DNA of 64,000 bases, from NCBI RefSeq assembly GCF_030445035.2, contig NC_080688.1, positions 64,141,449 to 64,205,448 on the forward strand, read 5' to 3'. A program made the position numbers and the translations under genes. Every line of letters begins with the position of its first letter. Positions within the stretch are counted from its first letter, which is position 1. This document shows positions 21,048-31,929 of this stretch, one piece after another. The DNA is from Dasypus novemcinctus. Lineage: Eukaryota; Chordata; Mammalia; Cingulata; Dasypodidae. The notes beneath the pieces are model-generated. The model had not been told where the DNA came from. It ran no database searches and worked only from the letters and a program-made list of their open reading frames with translations.

Positions 21048-23459
21048 TCATATCATTGAGGTCATATAGTATTTGTCTTTCAATGCCTGAATTGCTTCAC
21101 TCAACATAAGATTCTCAAGGTTCATCCATGTTATCACGTGCGATTGTAGTGTATTGGTTCTTACAGCTGAGTAGTATTCCATTGTGTGTATATACCACAT
21201 TTTATTGATCCACTCATCTGTTGATGGACATTTGGATTGATTCCAACTTTTGGCGATAGTGAACAATGCTGCTATGAACATTGGTGTACATATATCGGTT
21301 TGTGTCCTTGTTTTCAGATCTGATGGGTATATACCCAGCAGTGGTATTGCTGGGTCATATGGCAAATCTATGGATAATTTTTTGAGAAACCGCCAAACTG
21401 TCCTCCAGAATGGTTGGATCCTTCTGCATTCCCACCAGCAATGGATGAGTGTTCCCCTTTCTTCACATCCTCTCCAGCATTTGTATTCTACTGTTTTTTT
21501 CATGGCTGCCAATCTTATGGGAGTAAGATGGTATCTCATTGTAGTTTTGATTTGCATTTCCCTGATTGCTAGAGATTTGGAGCATTTTTTCATGTGCTTT
21601 TTAGCCATTTGTATTTCTTCTTTGGAGAAGTGTCTGTTTAAGTCTTTTTCCCATTTTTTAAATGGGTTGTTTATCTTTTTGTTTTCAAGATATATGAGTT
21701 CTTTATATATGCAAGTTATAAGTCTCTTATCAGATATATGGTTGCCAAATATTTTATCCCATTGTGTGGGTTCCCTTTTTACTTTCTTGACAAACTCCTT
21801 TGAGGTGCAGAAGGCTTTAATTTTGAGGTAGTCCCATTTATCTATTTGTTCTTTTGCTGCTCATGCTTTTGGTGTGATATTCATGAAGCCATTTCCTATT
21901 ACAAGGTCCTGTAGATGTTTCCCTACACTGCTTTCTAAGGTCTTTATGGTCTTGGCTCTTATATTTAGGTCTTTGATCCATCTTGAGTTGATCTTTGTAT
22001 AAGGTGTGAGATGGTAATCCTCTTTCATTCTTCTACATATGGCTATCCAGTTCTCCAGGCACCATTTGTTGAATAGGCCATTCTCTCCCAGTTGAGAGGG
22101 TTTGGTGGCTTTATCGAATATTATATGGCTATATACATGAGGTTCTATATCTGAACTTTCAATTCGATTCCATTGGTCTGTGTGTCTCTCCTTATGCCAG
22201 TACCATGCTGTTTTCACTACTGTAGCTTTGTAGTATGTTTTGAAGTCAGGAAGTGTGATTCCTCCTATTTCGTTTTTCTTTTTCAATATGTCTTTGGCTA
22301 TTCGGGGCCTCTTTCTATTCCAAATAAATTTCATAGTTAGTTTTTCTAGTTCCTTAAAGAAGGCTGTGTTGATTTTTATTGGGATTGCATTGAATGTGTA
22401 GATCAGTTTTGGTAGGATAGACATCGTAATAATATTCAGTCTTCCTATCCATGAACAGGGAATATTCTTCCATTTATTTAGGTCTTCTTTGATTTCCTTG
22501 AACAATCTTGTATAGTTCTCGATGTATAAGTTTTTTACCTCTTTAGTTAAATTTATTCCTAAGTATTTGATTTTTTTATTTACTATTGTGAATGGTATTT
22601 GTTTCTTGATTTCCTCCTGATCTTGCTCATTATTGGAGTATAGAAATGCTACTGATTTTTGCGCATTGATCTTATAACCTGCGACTTTACTAAACTCATT
22701 TATGAGTTCTAGGAGCTTTGTTGTAGATCTCTCAGGGTTTTCTATATATAGGATCATGTCATCTGCAAATAATGAAATTTTGACTTCTTCCCTTCCAATT
22801 TGAATGCCTTTTATATCTGGTTCTTGTCTCAGTGCTCGAGCCAGTACTTCCAAGACAATGTTAAATAGGAGCGGAGACAATGGGCATCCTTGTCTTGTTC
22901 CTGAGTTTAGAGGGAAGGATTTCAGGATTTCGCCATTGTAAACAATGTTGGCTTTCGGTTTTTCATATATACTCTTTATCATGTTCAAAAAGTTTCCTTG
23001 TATTCCGATCTTTTGGAGTGTTTTTATCAGGAAGGGGTGCTGTATTTTGTCAAATGCCTTTTCTGCATCTATAGATATAATCATGTGGTTTTTTTCTCTC
23101 AATCTGTTTATATGGTGTATTACATTGATTGATTTTCTTATGTTGAACCATCCTTGCATACCTGGAATAAATCCCACTTGGTCATGGTGTATAATTTGCT
23201 TAATGTGTTGTTGAATACGATTAGCAAGTATTTTGTTAAGTATTTTTGCGTCTAGGTTCATTAGAGAAATTGGTCTGTAATTTTCCTTTCTTGTGGTGTC
23301 TTTGTTTGGCTTTGGTACTAGGGTAATGTTGGCATCATAGAAGGAATTAGGCAGTGTTCCTTCTGTTTCGATTTTTTGGAATAGTTTCAACAGGATTGGT
23401 GTTAGTTCTTTCCGGAATGTCTTGTAGAATTCACCTGTGAAGCCATCTGGCCCTGGGCT
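21048..23459 (-). pseudogene. LINE-1 ORF2 fragment: reverse transcriptase and C-terminal domains, one nonsense codon
   Basis: ORF2 protein supplies endonuclease and reverse transcriptase for L1 retrotransposition. This copy starts in the RT domain at [12 protein letters not shown], the point of 5' truncation. It contains the RT palm motif FADD (codons at 22758-22769), the [11 protein letters not shown] and [14 protein letters not shown] blocks, and the C-terminal block CWRGC...HCWW ending near MEYYSA. The single frame is open for about 804 codons except one TGA at 21861-21863, after TPKA. No frameshift is present between 21048 and 23459. The TGA lies in GCA-TGA-GCA context, compatible with CpG decay of a CGA codon. 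With no endonuclease domain, no promoter and a stop, it is not a functional gene; it is dead on arrival rather than long decayed. Confidence 0.93.
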
Positions 23460-23760
23460 TGTATCTCCTTTTGTTGTGTCATCTTGTTGCGTCAGCTCTC
23501 TGTGTGTGCGGCACCACTCCTGGACAGGCTGGACTTTCTTTCACACGGGGCAGCTCTCCTTATGGGGCGCACTCCTTGCATGTGGGGCTCCCTTATGTGG
23601 GGAGACCCCTACGTGGCATGGCACTCCTTGCATTCATCAGCACTGCTCGTGGGCCAGCTCATCACATGGGTCAGGAGGCCCGGGGTTTGAACCCTCGACT
23701 TCCCATGTGGTCGGTGGATGCTCTATCTGTTGAGCCAAGTCCACTTTCCTAGCTAAACTT

Positions 23761-24345
23761 TCAAGTTCCACTAAGTACCTCACTCTGACTCACAAGGGCA
23801 TGAGAAAAGGTGAAGCTGTTTCCGCCATGTGCCTTTTACAATGCATGTGACTCAATGGAAGCAGGCAGAGTGTGAGGGCTGGTGCCCAGTGTGTGGAGAC
23901 GGAGGACCAAGGAAGCACTGGCCAGAACCATCTCTGCCCATAGAAGAATGGCATTTTGAGATCACAATTCCTCAGAGGAACAAGAATGGACAGTAGCAGG
24001 AAGTAAGGCAAACAGAAATAGTAAGGCAAAGGAAGAAAGAAGGCAAATAAATTAAGACCAGGCAAGGGAGATGAACCAAAGAGGATCCAATTTCCAGTCC
24101 AGAATAAGTGCATCTGGCTATCTTGGGATTTCACAGTCATTTGTTTCAAGCAGCTGATCTGTTCTGAGAGGTTCCCTTCCAGCCCCTTGGAAGGAATGAA
24201 TAAATAGATGCATTAGCCAAATGGTTGCTCCTGCAATGCTTTATCCACAGGCACACACATACATGTTGTCATGTGCCGTTAATTCAGGATTTAAAGTATG
24301 GACATTTCACAGAGTTCAGAATTTCAGAGTTAGAAGAGATTTGAG
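23761..24345. other. single-copy sequence, nothing recognised
   Basis: Unique sequence between two SINEs. Short frames only. Confidence 0.35.
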
Positions 24346-24348
24346 GGA

Positions 24349-24766
24349 AGTGGACTTGGTCCAATGGATAGGGCGTCCGCCTACCACATGGGAGGTCCGC
24401 GGTTCAAACCCCGGGCCTCCTTGACCCGTGTGGAGCTGGCCTATGAGCAGTGCTGATGCACGCAAGGAGTGCCCTGCCACGCAGGGGTGTCCCCCATGTA
24501 GGGGATCCCCACGCGCAAGGAGTGCGCCCCATAAGGAGGGCTGCCCAGCACGAAAGAAAGTGCAGCCTGCCCAGGAATGGCACCACATACACTGAGAGCT
24601 GACACAACAAGATGACGCAACAGAAAGAAACACAGATTCCTGGTGCCTCTGATAAGGGTAGAAGCAGTCACAAAAGAACACACAGCGAGTGAACACAGAA
24701 AGCAGACAATTGGGGGGGGAGGAGAAGGGGAGAGAAATAAATAAAAATAAATCTTAAAAAAAAAGG
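24349..24766 (+). mobile_element. DAS-type SINE
   Basis: Head GAAGTGGACTTGGTCCAATG, B box GGTTCAAACC near 24401, complete body including the GACACAACAAGATGACGCAA segment, and an ATAAATAAAAATAAATC-A(n) tail. A short duplication AGAGATTTG is seen on both sides (about 24336 and 24767). This is a useful full-body reference for judging the deletion subgroup. Confidence 0.92.
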
Positions 24767-24774
24767 AGAGATTT

Positions 24775-24930
24775 GGTCATTATTTAGTCCATCTGTCATT
24801 TTACATATGAGGAAACTGAGGCACAGAGAGGTGCTATAACTTGAAATATATACATCAAATTATTAGCAGAGCTGGGACTAGAACCCAGTGCTCCAACCCT
24901 TAAGTCCAATACTGTTCCTATTAATTTGTT
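24775..24930 (+). repeat. MIR SINE fragment
   Basis: TTTACATATGAGGAAACTGA, GGCACAGAGAGG and GCAGAGCTGGGACTAGAACC are classic MIR words in order. Confidence 0.8.
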
Positions 24931-25369
24931 GTCACTTCCTTATTCTAAGCATTTCCTAAATTTACTTAAAGAAGAAATAATTAACATGGATAACAAGACT
25001 AAAAAAGTAGGATTGTTTTTTTAGTAAAAAGTGGGATTTTATTCATGGTCTTTGCCCAGGAGGAACATTACATGGTAGGTACATATGTATGAGGGGGGAT
25101 AAAGGAATCTGAATATGGGTTTTCTGGTTGGAGAAATAGCTCTTCCTGGTGTTCGTGACCTGGGATAAGTGACAAAACCTCATGTGTAGCATCAGCCATT
25201 AATGGTACCTACCTCACAGGTGGCATAGAGCTTGGCACAGAGTGCTCAACAGACATGAGCTGGTATGTCAGCACCATCATTATTTAATTTTTAAATTTCA
25301 TTTTTATCAGAGAGAAATGCCAGCTATTTCTGGGTCCAAGTTGAGGCAGAAAGTCACCTTGCAGGAATA
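24931..25369. other. AT-rich single-copy sequence
   Basis: Nothing gene-like. The words CCATTAATGGTACCTACCTC and GGCACAGAGTGCTCAACAGA (about 25196-25255) suggest a second decayed MIR/L2 remnant. Confidence 0.35.
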
Positions 25370-25560
25370 TTCTTTTTTTTTTTTTTAAAGATTTATTTAC
25401 TTATTTCATCCCCCTCCTTCTATTGTCTGCTCTCTGTGTCCATTTGCTGTGTGTTCTTCTATTCTTATTAGGCGGCCTCAGGAACCGATCCTGGGACCTT
25501 CCAGAGTGGGAGAGAGGCAATCATTCTCTTGCGCCACCTCAGCCCCCTGGTCTGCTAAGT
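25370..25560 (-). mobile_element. partial tRNA-SINE-related element
   Basis: Begins with a T-run and AAAGATTTATTTACTTATTT then TTGTCTGCTCTCTGTGTCC, as in the DAS tail, but the body then changes to GAACCGATCCTGGGACCTTC and ends near GGTCTGCTAAG. It is either a different armadillo SINE family sharing the tail or a rearranged copy. Confidence 0.6.
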
Positions 25561-25561
25561 C

Positions 25562-26325
25562 TCTTTTTTTTTAAAAAATTATTTGTTTATTCATTTATTT
25601 CTCTCCCCTTCCCCCCCCCCCTCATTGTCTGCTCTCTGTGTCCATTCTCTGTGTGTTCTTCTGTGTCTGCCTGCATTCTTGTCAGCGGCACTGGGAATCT
25701 TTGTCTCTCTTTTTTTTTTAAAGATTTATTTTATTTATTTCTCTCCCCTTCCCCTGCCCCATTATTGTGTGTTCTTCTGTGTCCACTTGTATTCTCAGCG
25801 GCACTGGGAATCTGTGTCTCTTTTGGGTTTCATCATCTTGCTGCATCAGCTCTCGATGTGTGCAGAGCCATTCCTGGGCAGGCTGCACTTTTCTCACGCC
25901 AGGCAGCTCAATGCAGGGCATACTCCTTGCACGTGGGGCTCCCCTATGTGGGGGACACCCCTGTGTGGCACAGTACTCCTTGCGCGTGGCAGCATTGCAC
26001 ATGGGCCAGCTCACCACATGGGCCGGGAGGCCCTGGGTTTGAACCCTGGACCTCCCATATGGTAGGCGGACGCGCTATCAGTTGAGTCATGTTGGCTTCC
26101 CCTGTGTCTCTTTTTGTTGCATAATCTTGCTGCATCAGCTGGCACTCCTTGTGCGGGGCGGCACTCCTGTGCAGGGTGGCACTCCTGCGTGAGGCGGCAC
26201 TCTGCGTAGGCCAGCTTGCCGCGCAGGTCAGCTTGCCTTCACCAAGAGGCTCTGGGTATTGAGCCCTGGACCTCCTATATGGTGGACGACAGCCCAACTG
26301 GTTGAGCCACATCCGTTTCCCTGTA
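25562..26325 (-). mobile_element. DAS-type SINE (host) interrupted by another DAS SINE
   Basis: The left part 25562-25706 (T-run, C-run, ending GTCTCTC-T(n)) and the right part about 26100-26325 (GTGTCTCTTTTTGTTGCATA to GAGCCACATCCGTTTCCC) form one diverged copy. Its body has extra GGCACTCC units. Confidence 0.8.
25707..26099 (-). mobile_element. nested DAS-type SINE
   Basis: Complete antisense element from AAAGATTTATTTTATTTATT to GAGTCATGTTGGCTTCCC. The flanks GTCTCTCTTTT and GTCTCTTTTT form an approximate duplication, so it inserted into the T-rich junction of the older SINE. Confidence 0.85.
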
Positions 26326-27888
26326 TGCAAATATGTAATGTTGCAAAGGCACCAATTCTCCAGAAGAAAGCTCATATATAATGAGACCTTTAGTGGTCGG
26401 ATCCGAGCTGCCTCTCCTAATCCTTCCTAGTGTGCTAGCAGGAGGCTGGGAAGGAGGTGGCAAGTTTCACAGGAGCAAAGGGAATCACCCAGGAAGAAAG
26501 GGAGAGTCGAGACTGGTGATCTAACCCATCCGTGGGCCTGGGACGTGGGCAAGGCTGTGGCTGGAAGCCCGCCCTCTCGATCCAGCTTCCCTGGCATGAG
26601 GTTGTGTTGCAGAAACAATGGCTGAACTCAGGAGAGTGTGAACAGAAAGAGCAGCACCCACCCAAGATTTGGTGTGTGGTCCCTGACAGGGCTGGGCTAG
26701 CCCATTGGCTGAGCATCTGCCCGGAAGGGCAGGAAGGGTGAGCAGCAGCGTCCCATGTGGCAGCAATGGAAGCAACAAGAATACCTAGTGGAGCACACCT
26801 GGCAGTTCTCTTTGCCTGGTATCTACAACCTGCACTGAGACTGTGTTTACTGATCCCAACAATTATTATACTCTTCTTGTGCTCACTGGTGTTCCCTAGA
26901 CCAACAGCTGGAATTTTTCAGTATCTATTTTTGACACTAATTAGTATTAATACTATTAAAATATTTTCATAGCAATAGCAAAGTCATTATTAACCTCTTG
27001 CTTATTTATATGTTTATTACATGTTGACTAGTATGTCGAACAGCTTTCCTCCCTGGACTGCAAGTCTCTTCCAGTGCCTGGTGCAAAGCAAGAGCTTAAT
27101 AATAGTTGAATAAAATATGAGTATTATCCTTGGTTTGAATATTCCCTCCAAATGGTGACCATTCCAGGTATTTCCAACCAACAGAAGGAGGCTTCAAAGA
27201 GAAGTTCTGTTTCTACTGCTGCCTCCGCTGAAGACGCCCTTGAGCCCAGGCAGCCAAGGGCAGCTGAGAATGCGGTGGTTGGAGACTCCACCAAACTCCA
27301 ATTTTCCTTCCTGTTCCTTCTTGGCTCCCACCTCATGTTCCACCTCGCCAGACCCCTCCCTCTCTCACAAACATGCCACACGCATTCCTAAACCCAGAAG
27401 TTCAAAACTGCCAGGCTCCCCTTCCAGAATGCCATCCCTGAACTCTCAGTTTGGGCTACTCTAAATTCTACTTTTTCTTCAAGACTTTTCTTTTCCTTAA
27501 AGCCTTCCCTGCCCTTCCGACCTCGTCCACTGAGATGGATCTCTGTTTGGGGGCCTCCTGTAGGCCTTGCTGAGTGTCTGATACAACCTAACTGTAGGAA
27601 AGCTGTGTCATCAGGGGAGGGCAGTGCTGGAAGGGGCCTGAGGATCGCCCAGACCGGGGTGGCAAACTGTGTTCTTCTGGACCTGGGGGTGCCTTGGGGT
27701 TCCTCATGGAGATCCTTGGAGAAAGGGCCGGGAGGGCCCTGGACCCCCTGCCCTCCTTAATTAGGGTACCCCGCTTTCGTCTCTTACGTATGATTTCACT
27801 TGAAAAAAAGATACCAAGTAGTTAAGAAAAACCACTAACACTTGTCTATACCCCTAAGTGCCCCCTCCGTCCCTCCCTTACTCCCTCC
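26326..27888. other. single-copy sequence with L2/MIR-like remnants
   Basis: No exon seen. About 27050-27115 (CTGGACTGCAAGTCTCTTCC, then AAGAGCTTAATAATAGTTGA) is an L2/MIR-type 3' end. About 27410-27600 has L2-like antisense text (AAAGCCTTCCCTGCCCTTCC). About 27860-27900 is a pyrimidine-rich simple tract. Confidence 0.4.
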
Positions 27889-27889
27889 C

Positions 27890-28230
27890 TTCCTTCCATA
27901 GTAGAGTTTTGGCAAATGGTCCTCCAGCCAGGGGCCTTTTTCCCAGTCTTCCTTGCAGTGACTCTCTGTGGCCACATGACTAAGTTCTCACAAGCAGAAG
28001 GTGAGTGGAATGATAAGGGCAAATTTCACTTCACTTGCCTAAAAGGAAACTACTTATCCTTCCCTTCCTCTCTTTCTCTGCCAGTCAATGTCCATGTGGA
28101 ACTGAGCTGCCTCCAGTTGGCCCCTATCTGTCATGGCAGAGAGGGCTAAATGTGTCCTGTGTAAGCCTCTGTAACAGCAGGTCTCTTTGTTACGCAGCTT
28201 AGTCTAAACCCTAACTACTATACCCAGGTA
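27890..28230 (+). repeat. old interspersed repeat, family uncertain
   Basis: CCAGTCTTCCTTGCAGTGAC, CTGTGGCCACATGACTAAGT and a right end GTTACGCAGCTTAGTCTAAA with CCCTAACTACTA resemble an old DNA-transposon or LTR repeat common in mammals. The 77-codon plus frame at 27916-28149 lies inside it and is not a gene. Confidence 0.5.
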
Positions 28231-28969
28231 GAAAATGACTGTTAGTCTACTCTGTTTCATATACTTGTATAAATGGTTTGTGTCAGCTGCTCTTCCCAAT
28301 GATCTCTTCCTCTTGCACACTGACAATACCTAGATTGGGGTCCAGAAGAGAGTAAGTGCTCAGTTAATATGTACTGAATGTGTACAAATCTGTATAACTG
28401 AGTCCAAAACACTAGAGAACTGGAGATGTGTGAACCGTGGGGCTTTGGGGAATGCTGTTCTGGCTTTAAACCTTGATTCTGTCACCCACTGGTGGGGCCA
28501 CTTTGAGAAGCTCTTTATACTCTCTGCGCCTCAATTGTGTCAGTTGTTAGAACAGGGATACTAATTCCCAAGTACATGATTAGGGTTAGGGTTTTTAAAA
28601 AGAACTTCATACAGGACCTGGCCCACAGCAGCCAAATCTACAAATGATGATTCCGTTTTCTTTCCCGCTTCTTGTCCCAAGCACAGCCTTGGAGATGGCA
28701 CCTTTGCCTCTGAGCCGTGAGAACCTGGAGCCTTCAGCCCAGAGCTGGACGAGAAGGGCACAAATGGTGGCCGGGCAGGAGACCACAGAGCCAGTGCCCG
28801 CCTGGAGGCCCAGGGGGCGGGGTCTGCTTGGGCCTTCAGGTCTGTCACACGTGGGCCAGAGAGCAGGCCAGTCAGTGACAGCCACTCAGGCCCTCCAGGC
28901 CCGGGACACCCCACTGGCCTGCTAAGGCCTTCCCCGACTCCAGGGCCTTGTAGACTTCTAGGCTGCATT
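28231..28969. other. single-copy sequence with a MIR-like patch
   Basis: About 28460-28560 (GATTCTGTCACCCACTGGTG, ACTCTCTGCGCCTCAATTGT) resembles MIR. About 28640-28930 is GC-rich with overlapping frames on both strands and no domain signature. Confidence 0.4.
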
Positions 28970-29140
28970 CGTTCATGCATTTCTTCATTCTTCTAGCAAG
29001 TACTTACAGAAAGCCCAGATTGCACAAAATACTGGACTGACCCCTGAGACAGATAAAAAGACCAAATGGAGAAGGCATGGACCCTGACTTTGAAGTGTCC
29101 ACGGTCCAGCAGGGCAGACCAGTGATGGTTCACCGGGTTG
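28970..29140. repeat. probable LINE-2 fragment
   Basis: CATTCGTTCATGCATTTCTT, CTAGCAAGTACTTACAGAAA and GGACCCTGACTTTGAAGTGT follow the L2 3' region order. Confidence 0.55.
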
Positions 29141-29324
29141 CTGCTCTTTAATGCCAGCAGGCTCGGAGTCCTCTGGTGTGGGGCTCTAGCTTCTGAACTG
29201 ATTCTGAGTTTGCCTGGAATCTCTGCTTACAGATTAGGGGGCGAGGGCTTGGGGGGAGGGAATGGGCTCTGAACATCCTCCTCTAGTCTTCTCTCCTTGC
29301 TGCCTTTCTGTGAGCACTTCTGTG

Positions 29325-29510
29325 TACCACTCTGCATTTCCTCATTTAACGGGGCTCACAATAACCCCATTAAGAAGGCACCACTAATGTTCCCATTTTG
29401 CAGAGGAACAAATTAAGGCTCAGAGGGGGTAACTTTCCCAAAGTCATTCCATTATCAAGTGTCCAGTCCAAGATTTGAACTCAGTACTAGTGATTTGTCA
29501 CCGGATGCGT
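29325..29510 (+). repeat. MIR SINE fragment
   Basis: Contains CACAATAACCCCATTAAGAA, CCCATTTTGCAGAGGAACAA, GGCTCAGAGGGGGTAACTTT and AAGATTTGAACTCAG, the typical MIR order. Confidence 0.75.
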
Positions 29511-31499
29511 AAGCCATGTTGGTGTGTGCGTGGTGGGGGTATGGGGAGGGAGATTCTTGGTTATGTGAGATTCCTGGGCTGTAGAAGGCAAGCAGGGGAT
29601 GAGCAGCAGCTGGCAGGCATCCCAGGTGGGCCGGCCGGGAGGTTCCGGGAGGCAGACCACTGGCTTCTTTCACTCACTTCAAGCCCACTCTTCCTTTTCC
29701 CCAGGTCTGAGTGCTCTCTGCCTCCCAGCGCAGACCCCGGCTCCTGGCCTCCTGGGTGGCCTCCTCAGCTCACCTGCCGGCTTCTCCCCCTCTTCCCGGC
29801 TGCTCCACTCCCTCCGGCTCCTGCTCGGTGCCCCGGCCTGTGCCTCGTGGCCTGTGGCCAGGGCAGGGGCGTGTGAACGGCAGTGGCATTCCGGCAGGGG
29901 TGAGGTCACCCCCGTGGCCCGCTAGCACAGGCTGCAAGTGGGGGCCCGTCTGCGTCACTTGAGACCTTGTTGGCAGATCATAAAAGCTGGAAATGCTGGA
30001 TGAGGTCACCGTGCCCAGGCCCTGGCGGCTGGACCCCGCCATCCCCCTCAGTAACTGGCACATCCTGCCCCTCCCTCTGGAGCGGCGGAGCCACCAGGCC
30101 CCCGCCAGAAGGCTGCCCCTCTTGACCTAACCTTTTCCTTTGCTGTACTAGGGGGCCCGCTCTGGCCCCCTGGGAGGAGAGGACAGAACCGCCACCTTCT
30201 TGCTGGACAGCCCCGGCTCCCCAAGGCCCCGCCAACAACCCCGAGACCCTGCCCAGCTGGCCCCACCTCCAGGAGGGCCCAGGGAGCTGGTCCGTTGATA
30301 GAGGGAGTGGGGAAGGGCAGGGAGGGGAAGCGTAAGTCAAGTCCCGGGTGTTGCTGTCGAAGCTGCCTGCTGTGGTGGAAAGAACACCCTGCGGAGAGAC
30401 CCAGTCTGGGGCGGGTGTGGCCCGCCAGAAGGCTCACCACTCCCTTCTCCGGGCCTCAGTTTCCCCCTCTTTACGATGAGTGTGTTGGTCTAGAACAGAG
30501 GAGCCTACTCTGCCGGGAGGGCACGTGGCCTTCGCGGTTAGAGGCAGACCCGCGAGAACTTGCGTCCCTGGGCCAAAGGGCGACGTCTTCCTCAGATGCC
30601 ACCGCCAGGGTCCCCAGTGAGGCTGGGTCTTTACGGGCCTGCCCCACCTAACAATCTCTGTGTGTTTGGAGGTCACCAGGAAATGACACAGAGGACCCTG
30701 GCGCGGTGCCAAAAATGCTCACGTGGCCCAAAGTATGCCTCTGGGAAAGGAAGAAACAGTGTGCGCTCGGAAGCGCTGGTGTGGACAGAGTCCCTGGGAA
30801 GGACCTGATGGGGTCCTGGGCAAGAGAAGGGATGGGCAGAGGGGAGTCGCAGGGCCTGCCCTCTCTTTAGAGCCGTGAGATGGAGCAACGCCGACATTCA
30901 CGTCACACGGGTGCTCCCTATGGCCGCGACTCTGGAGGGAATTGCTGCCCTGCGGCTGCGGCCTGCACAATCGGAGCTGAAAGGGTAGAAATGGAATGAA
31001 CAGAGCAAAGAGCTGCAAAAAATCATCAGCTCACTAAGCCACATTTCAAAGGGCAGGAGAAAGCAGGTAGGTGTACTACCCTGAAGCCTTCAGCTTCCCG
31101 TGAACTTCCCGGGCCAAGCACAGCCCTCCAGGCCACTCAGCCCAGGCCGGACACTCTGCCCTCTCCCCCAGATTGTTCAGCTGCTGCTGGTCCTCAGACT
31201 TGAGGTTGGCAATTTGTGGGTGCAGAGCACGTCGGGATTTATACAAGCACTCTTTGGTGTTTAACTCTCATGGCTAATTTCAGCCCATGTCAGGGGCCTC
31301 TGAGAGTGGGGTGGCTGGAGTGACCTCTCTCATCTGCTGCATCCGTGATGAACCCCATTTTTAGGCGAGGGGACTCAGGTGTCCCCCAGCCAGGAGAGGC
31401 AGACATGGCCATGCCACCTAGACATTCTAAGGCCAAGCTGGGGTCTTTTTCACTCACCTTATCTATTCACCTAAGCCATGATAGGAACATACACGGTAG
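29511..31499. other. GC-rich single-copy sequence without a supported gene
   Basis: Several frames of 90-130 codons (29475-29876 plus, 29978-30340 minus, 30048-30440 minus) overlap in different phases and show no known family, so I do not call a gene. A splice-acceptor-like CTTCCTTTTCCCCAG lies near 29690. A MIR-like patch (GGGCCTCAGTTTCCCCCTCT) is at about 30452. The TATA-like and nuclear-receptor-like words are listed separately. Confidence 0.4.
29890..30020 (+). promoter_or_regulatory. TATA-like word between two GAGGTCACC half-sites
   Basis: GTGAGGTCACCCCC near 29900 and ATGAGGTCACCGTGCCC near 30000 each contain the nuclear-receptor half-site AGGTCA. The second reads AGGTCA-CCG-TGCCC, a near-palindromic estrogen-response-like arrangement. 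A CATAAAAG word (near 29979) lies between them. Motif-level evidence only, with no transcript known from the sequence. Confidence 0.25.
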
Positions 31500-31737
31500 G
31501 GTCTAAAACAGGGGCCAGCCTTTTAGAGCCTGTGGGCCAAATCTAGTCCTCTGCTTCTTTTTATAAATAAAGTTTTATTGGAACACAGCCATGCTCATTC
31601 CCTCTACGCATTGTTGAGGGCTGCTTCCACTACCATGGCAGAGCTGAGTAATTGCAACAGAGACCATCTGGCCTGCCAAGCCTAAAATATTTACTATCTG
31701 TCCCTTACAGAAAGTTTGCCCTCAACTAGAATGTAGA
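31500..31737 (-). mobile_element. MER20-type hAT-Charlie DNA transposon
   Basis: Ordered blocks: GGGGCCAGCCTTTTAGAGCC, ATAAATAAAGTTTTATTGGA, ACACAGCCATGCTCATTC, GGGCTGCTTCCACTACCATG and CCTAAAATATTTACTATCTG then GAAAGTTTGCC. This is the hAT element whose copies are known to have been recruited as enhancers in eutherians. It is non-coding and about full length for the family. The strand assignment follows my memory of the consensus orientation and may be reversed. Confidence 0.8.
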
Positions 31738-31929
31738 AATTAAGATGGATCCCCCCAGAAAAGCAGTTCATTAACCCAGCGCTTGGTATCTAAGAGTCCA
31801 CAGCAAGATGCTGGGGATCACAGGCACCTGCGCTGAGTCAGCTGTTAACAACACCCTGCCCTGCACTTCCAAGTCACAGCCTTTGGCAGGGCCTTCAGCA
31901 GGACCCATACTGAGACATTAGTTTTTTTG
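31738..31929. other. short single-copy stretch, nothing recognised
   Basis: Sequence between MER20 and an L1 fragment, without a feature. Confidence 0.3.

Larger units (their letters stand above)
18497..23459 (-). mobile_element. young 5'-truncated LINE-1 (about 4.96 kb)
   Basis: Sense strand is minus. The 3' end is an A-run plus an A/T-rich tail (about 18497-18535). Then come a 3' UTR of about 2.5 kb (to 21047), the C-terminal two thirds of ORF2 (21048-23459) and an abrupt 5' end inside the reverse transcriptase domain. The 13-bp target-site duplication TGTATCTCCTTTT (18484-18496 and 23460-23472) marks target-primed reverse transcription into the SINE. Lack of frameshifts in ORF2 and the perfect duplication suggest a recent insertion. 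It cannot encode an endonuclease and lacks a 5' promoter. Confidence 0.95.
18345..23749 (-). mobile_element. DAS-type SINE split by a LINE-1 insertion
   Basis: The 3' part is at 18345-18496 (T-run, a C-run of about 15 near 18396, body start) and the 5' part with the tRNA-like head at 23460-23749. The SINE is flanked by an 11-bp duplication TAGCTAAACTT (18334-18344 and 23750-23760). Rejoining the halves at the shared TGTATCTCCTTTT restores normal SINE order, so the SINE was present before the L1 between them. Confidence 0.92.

Noticed and set aside
28578-28596. Telomere-like GATTAGGGTTAGGG
   Set aside because: Only two TTAGGG units, too short for an interstitial telomeric repeat.
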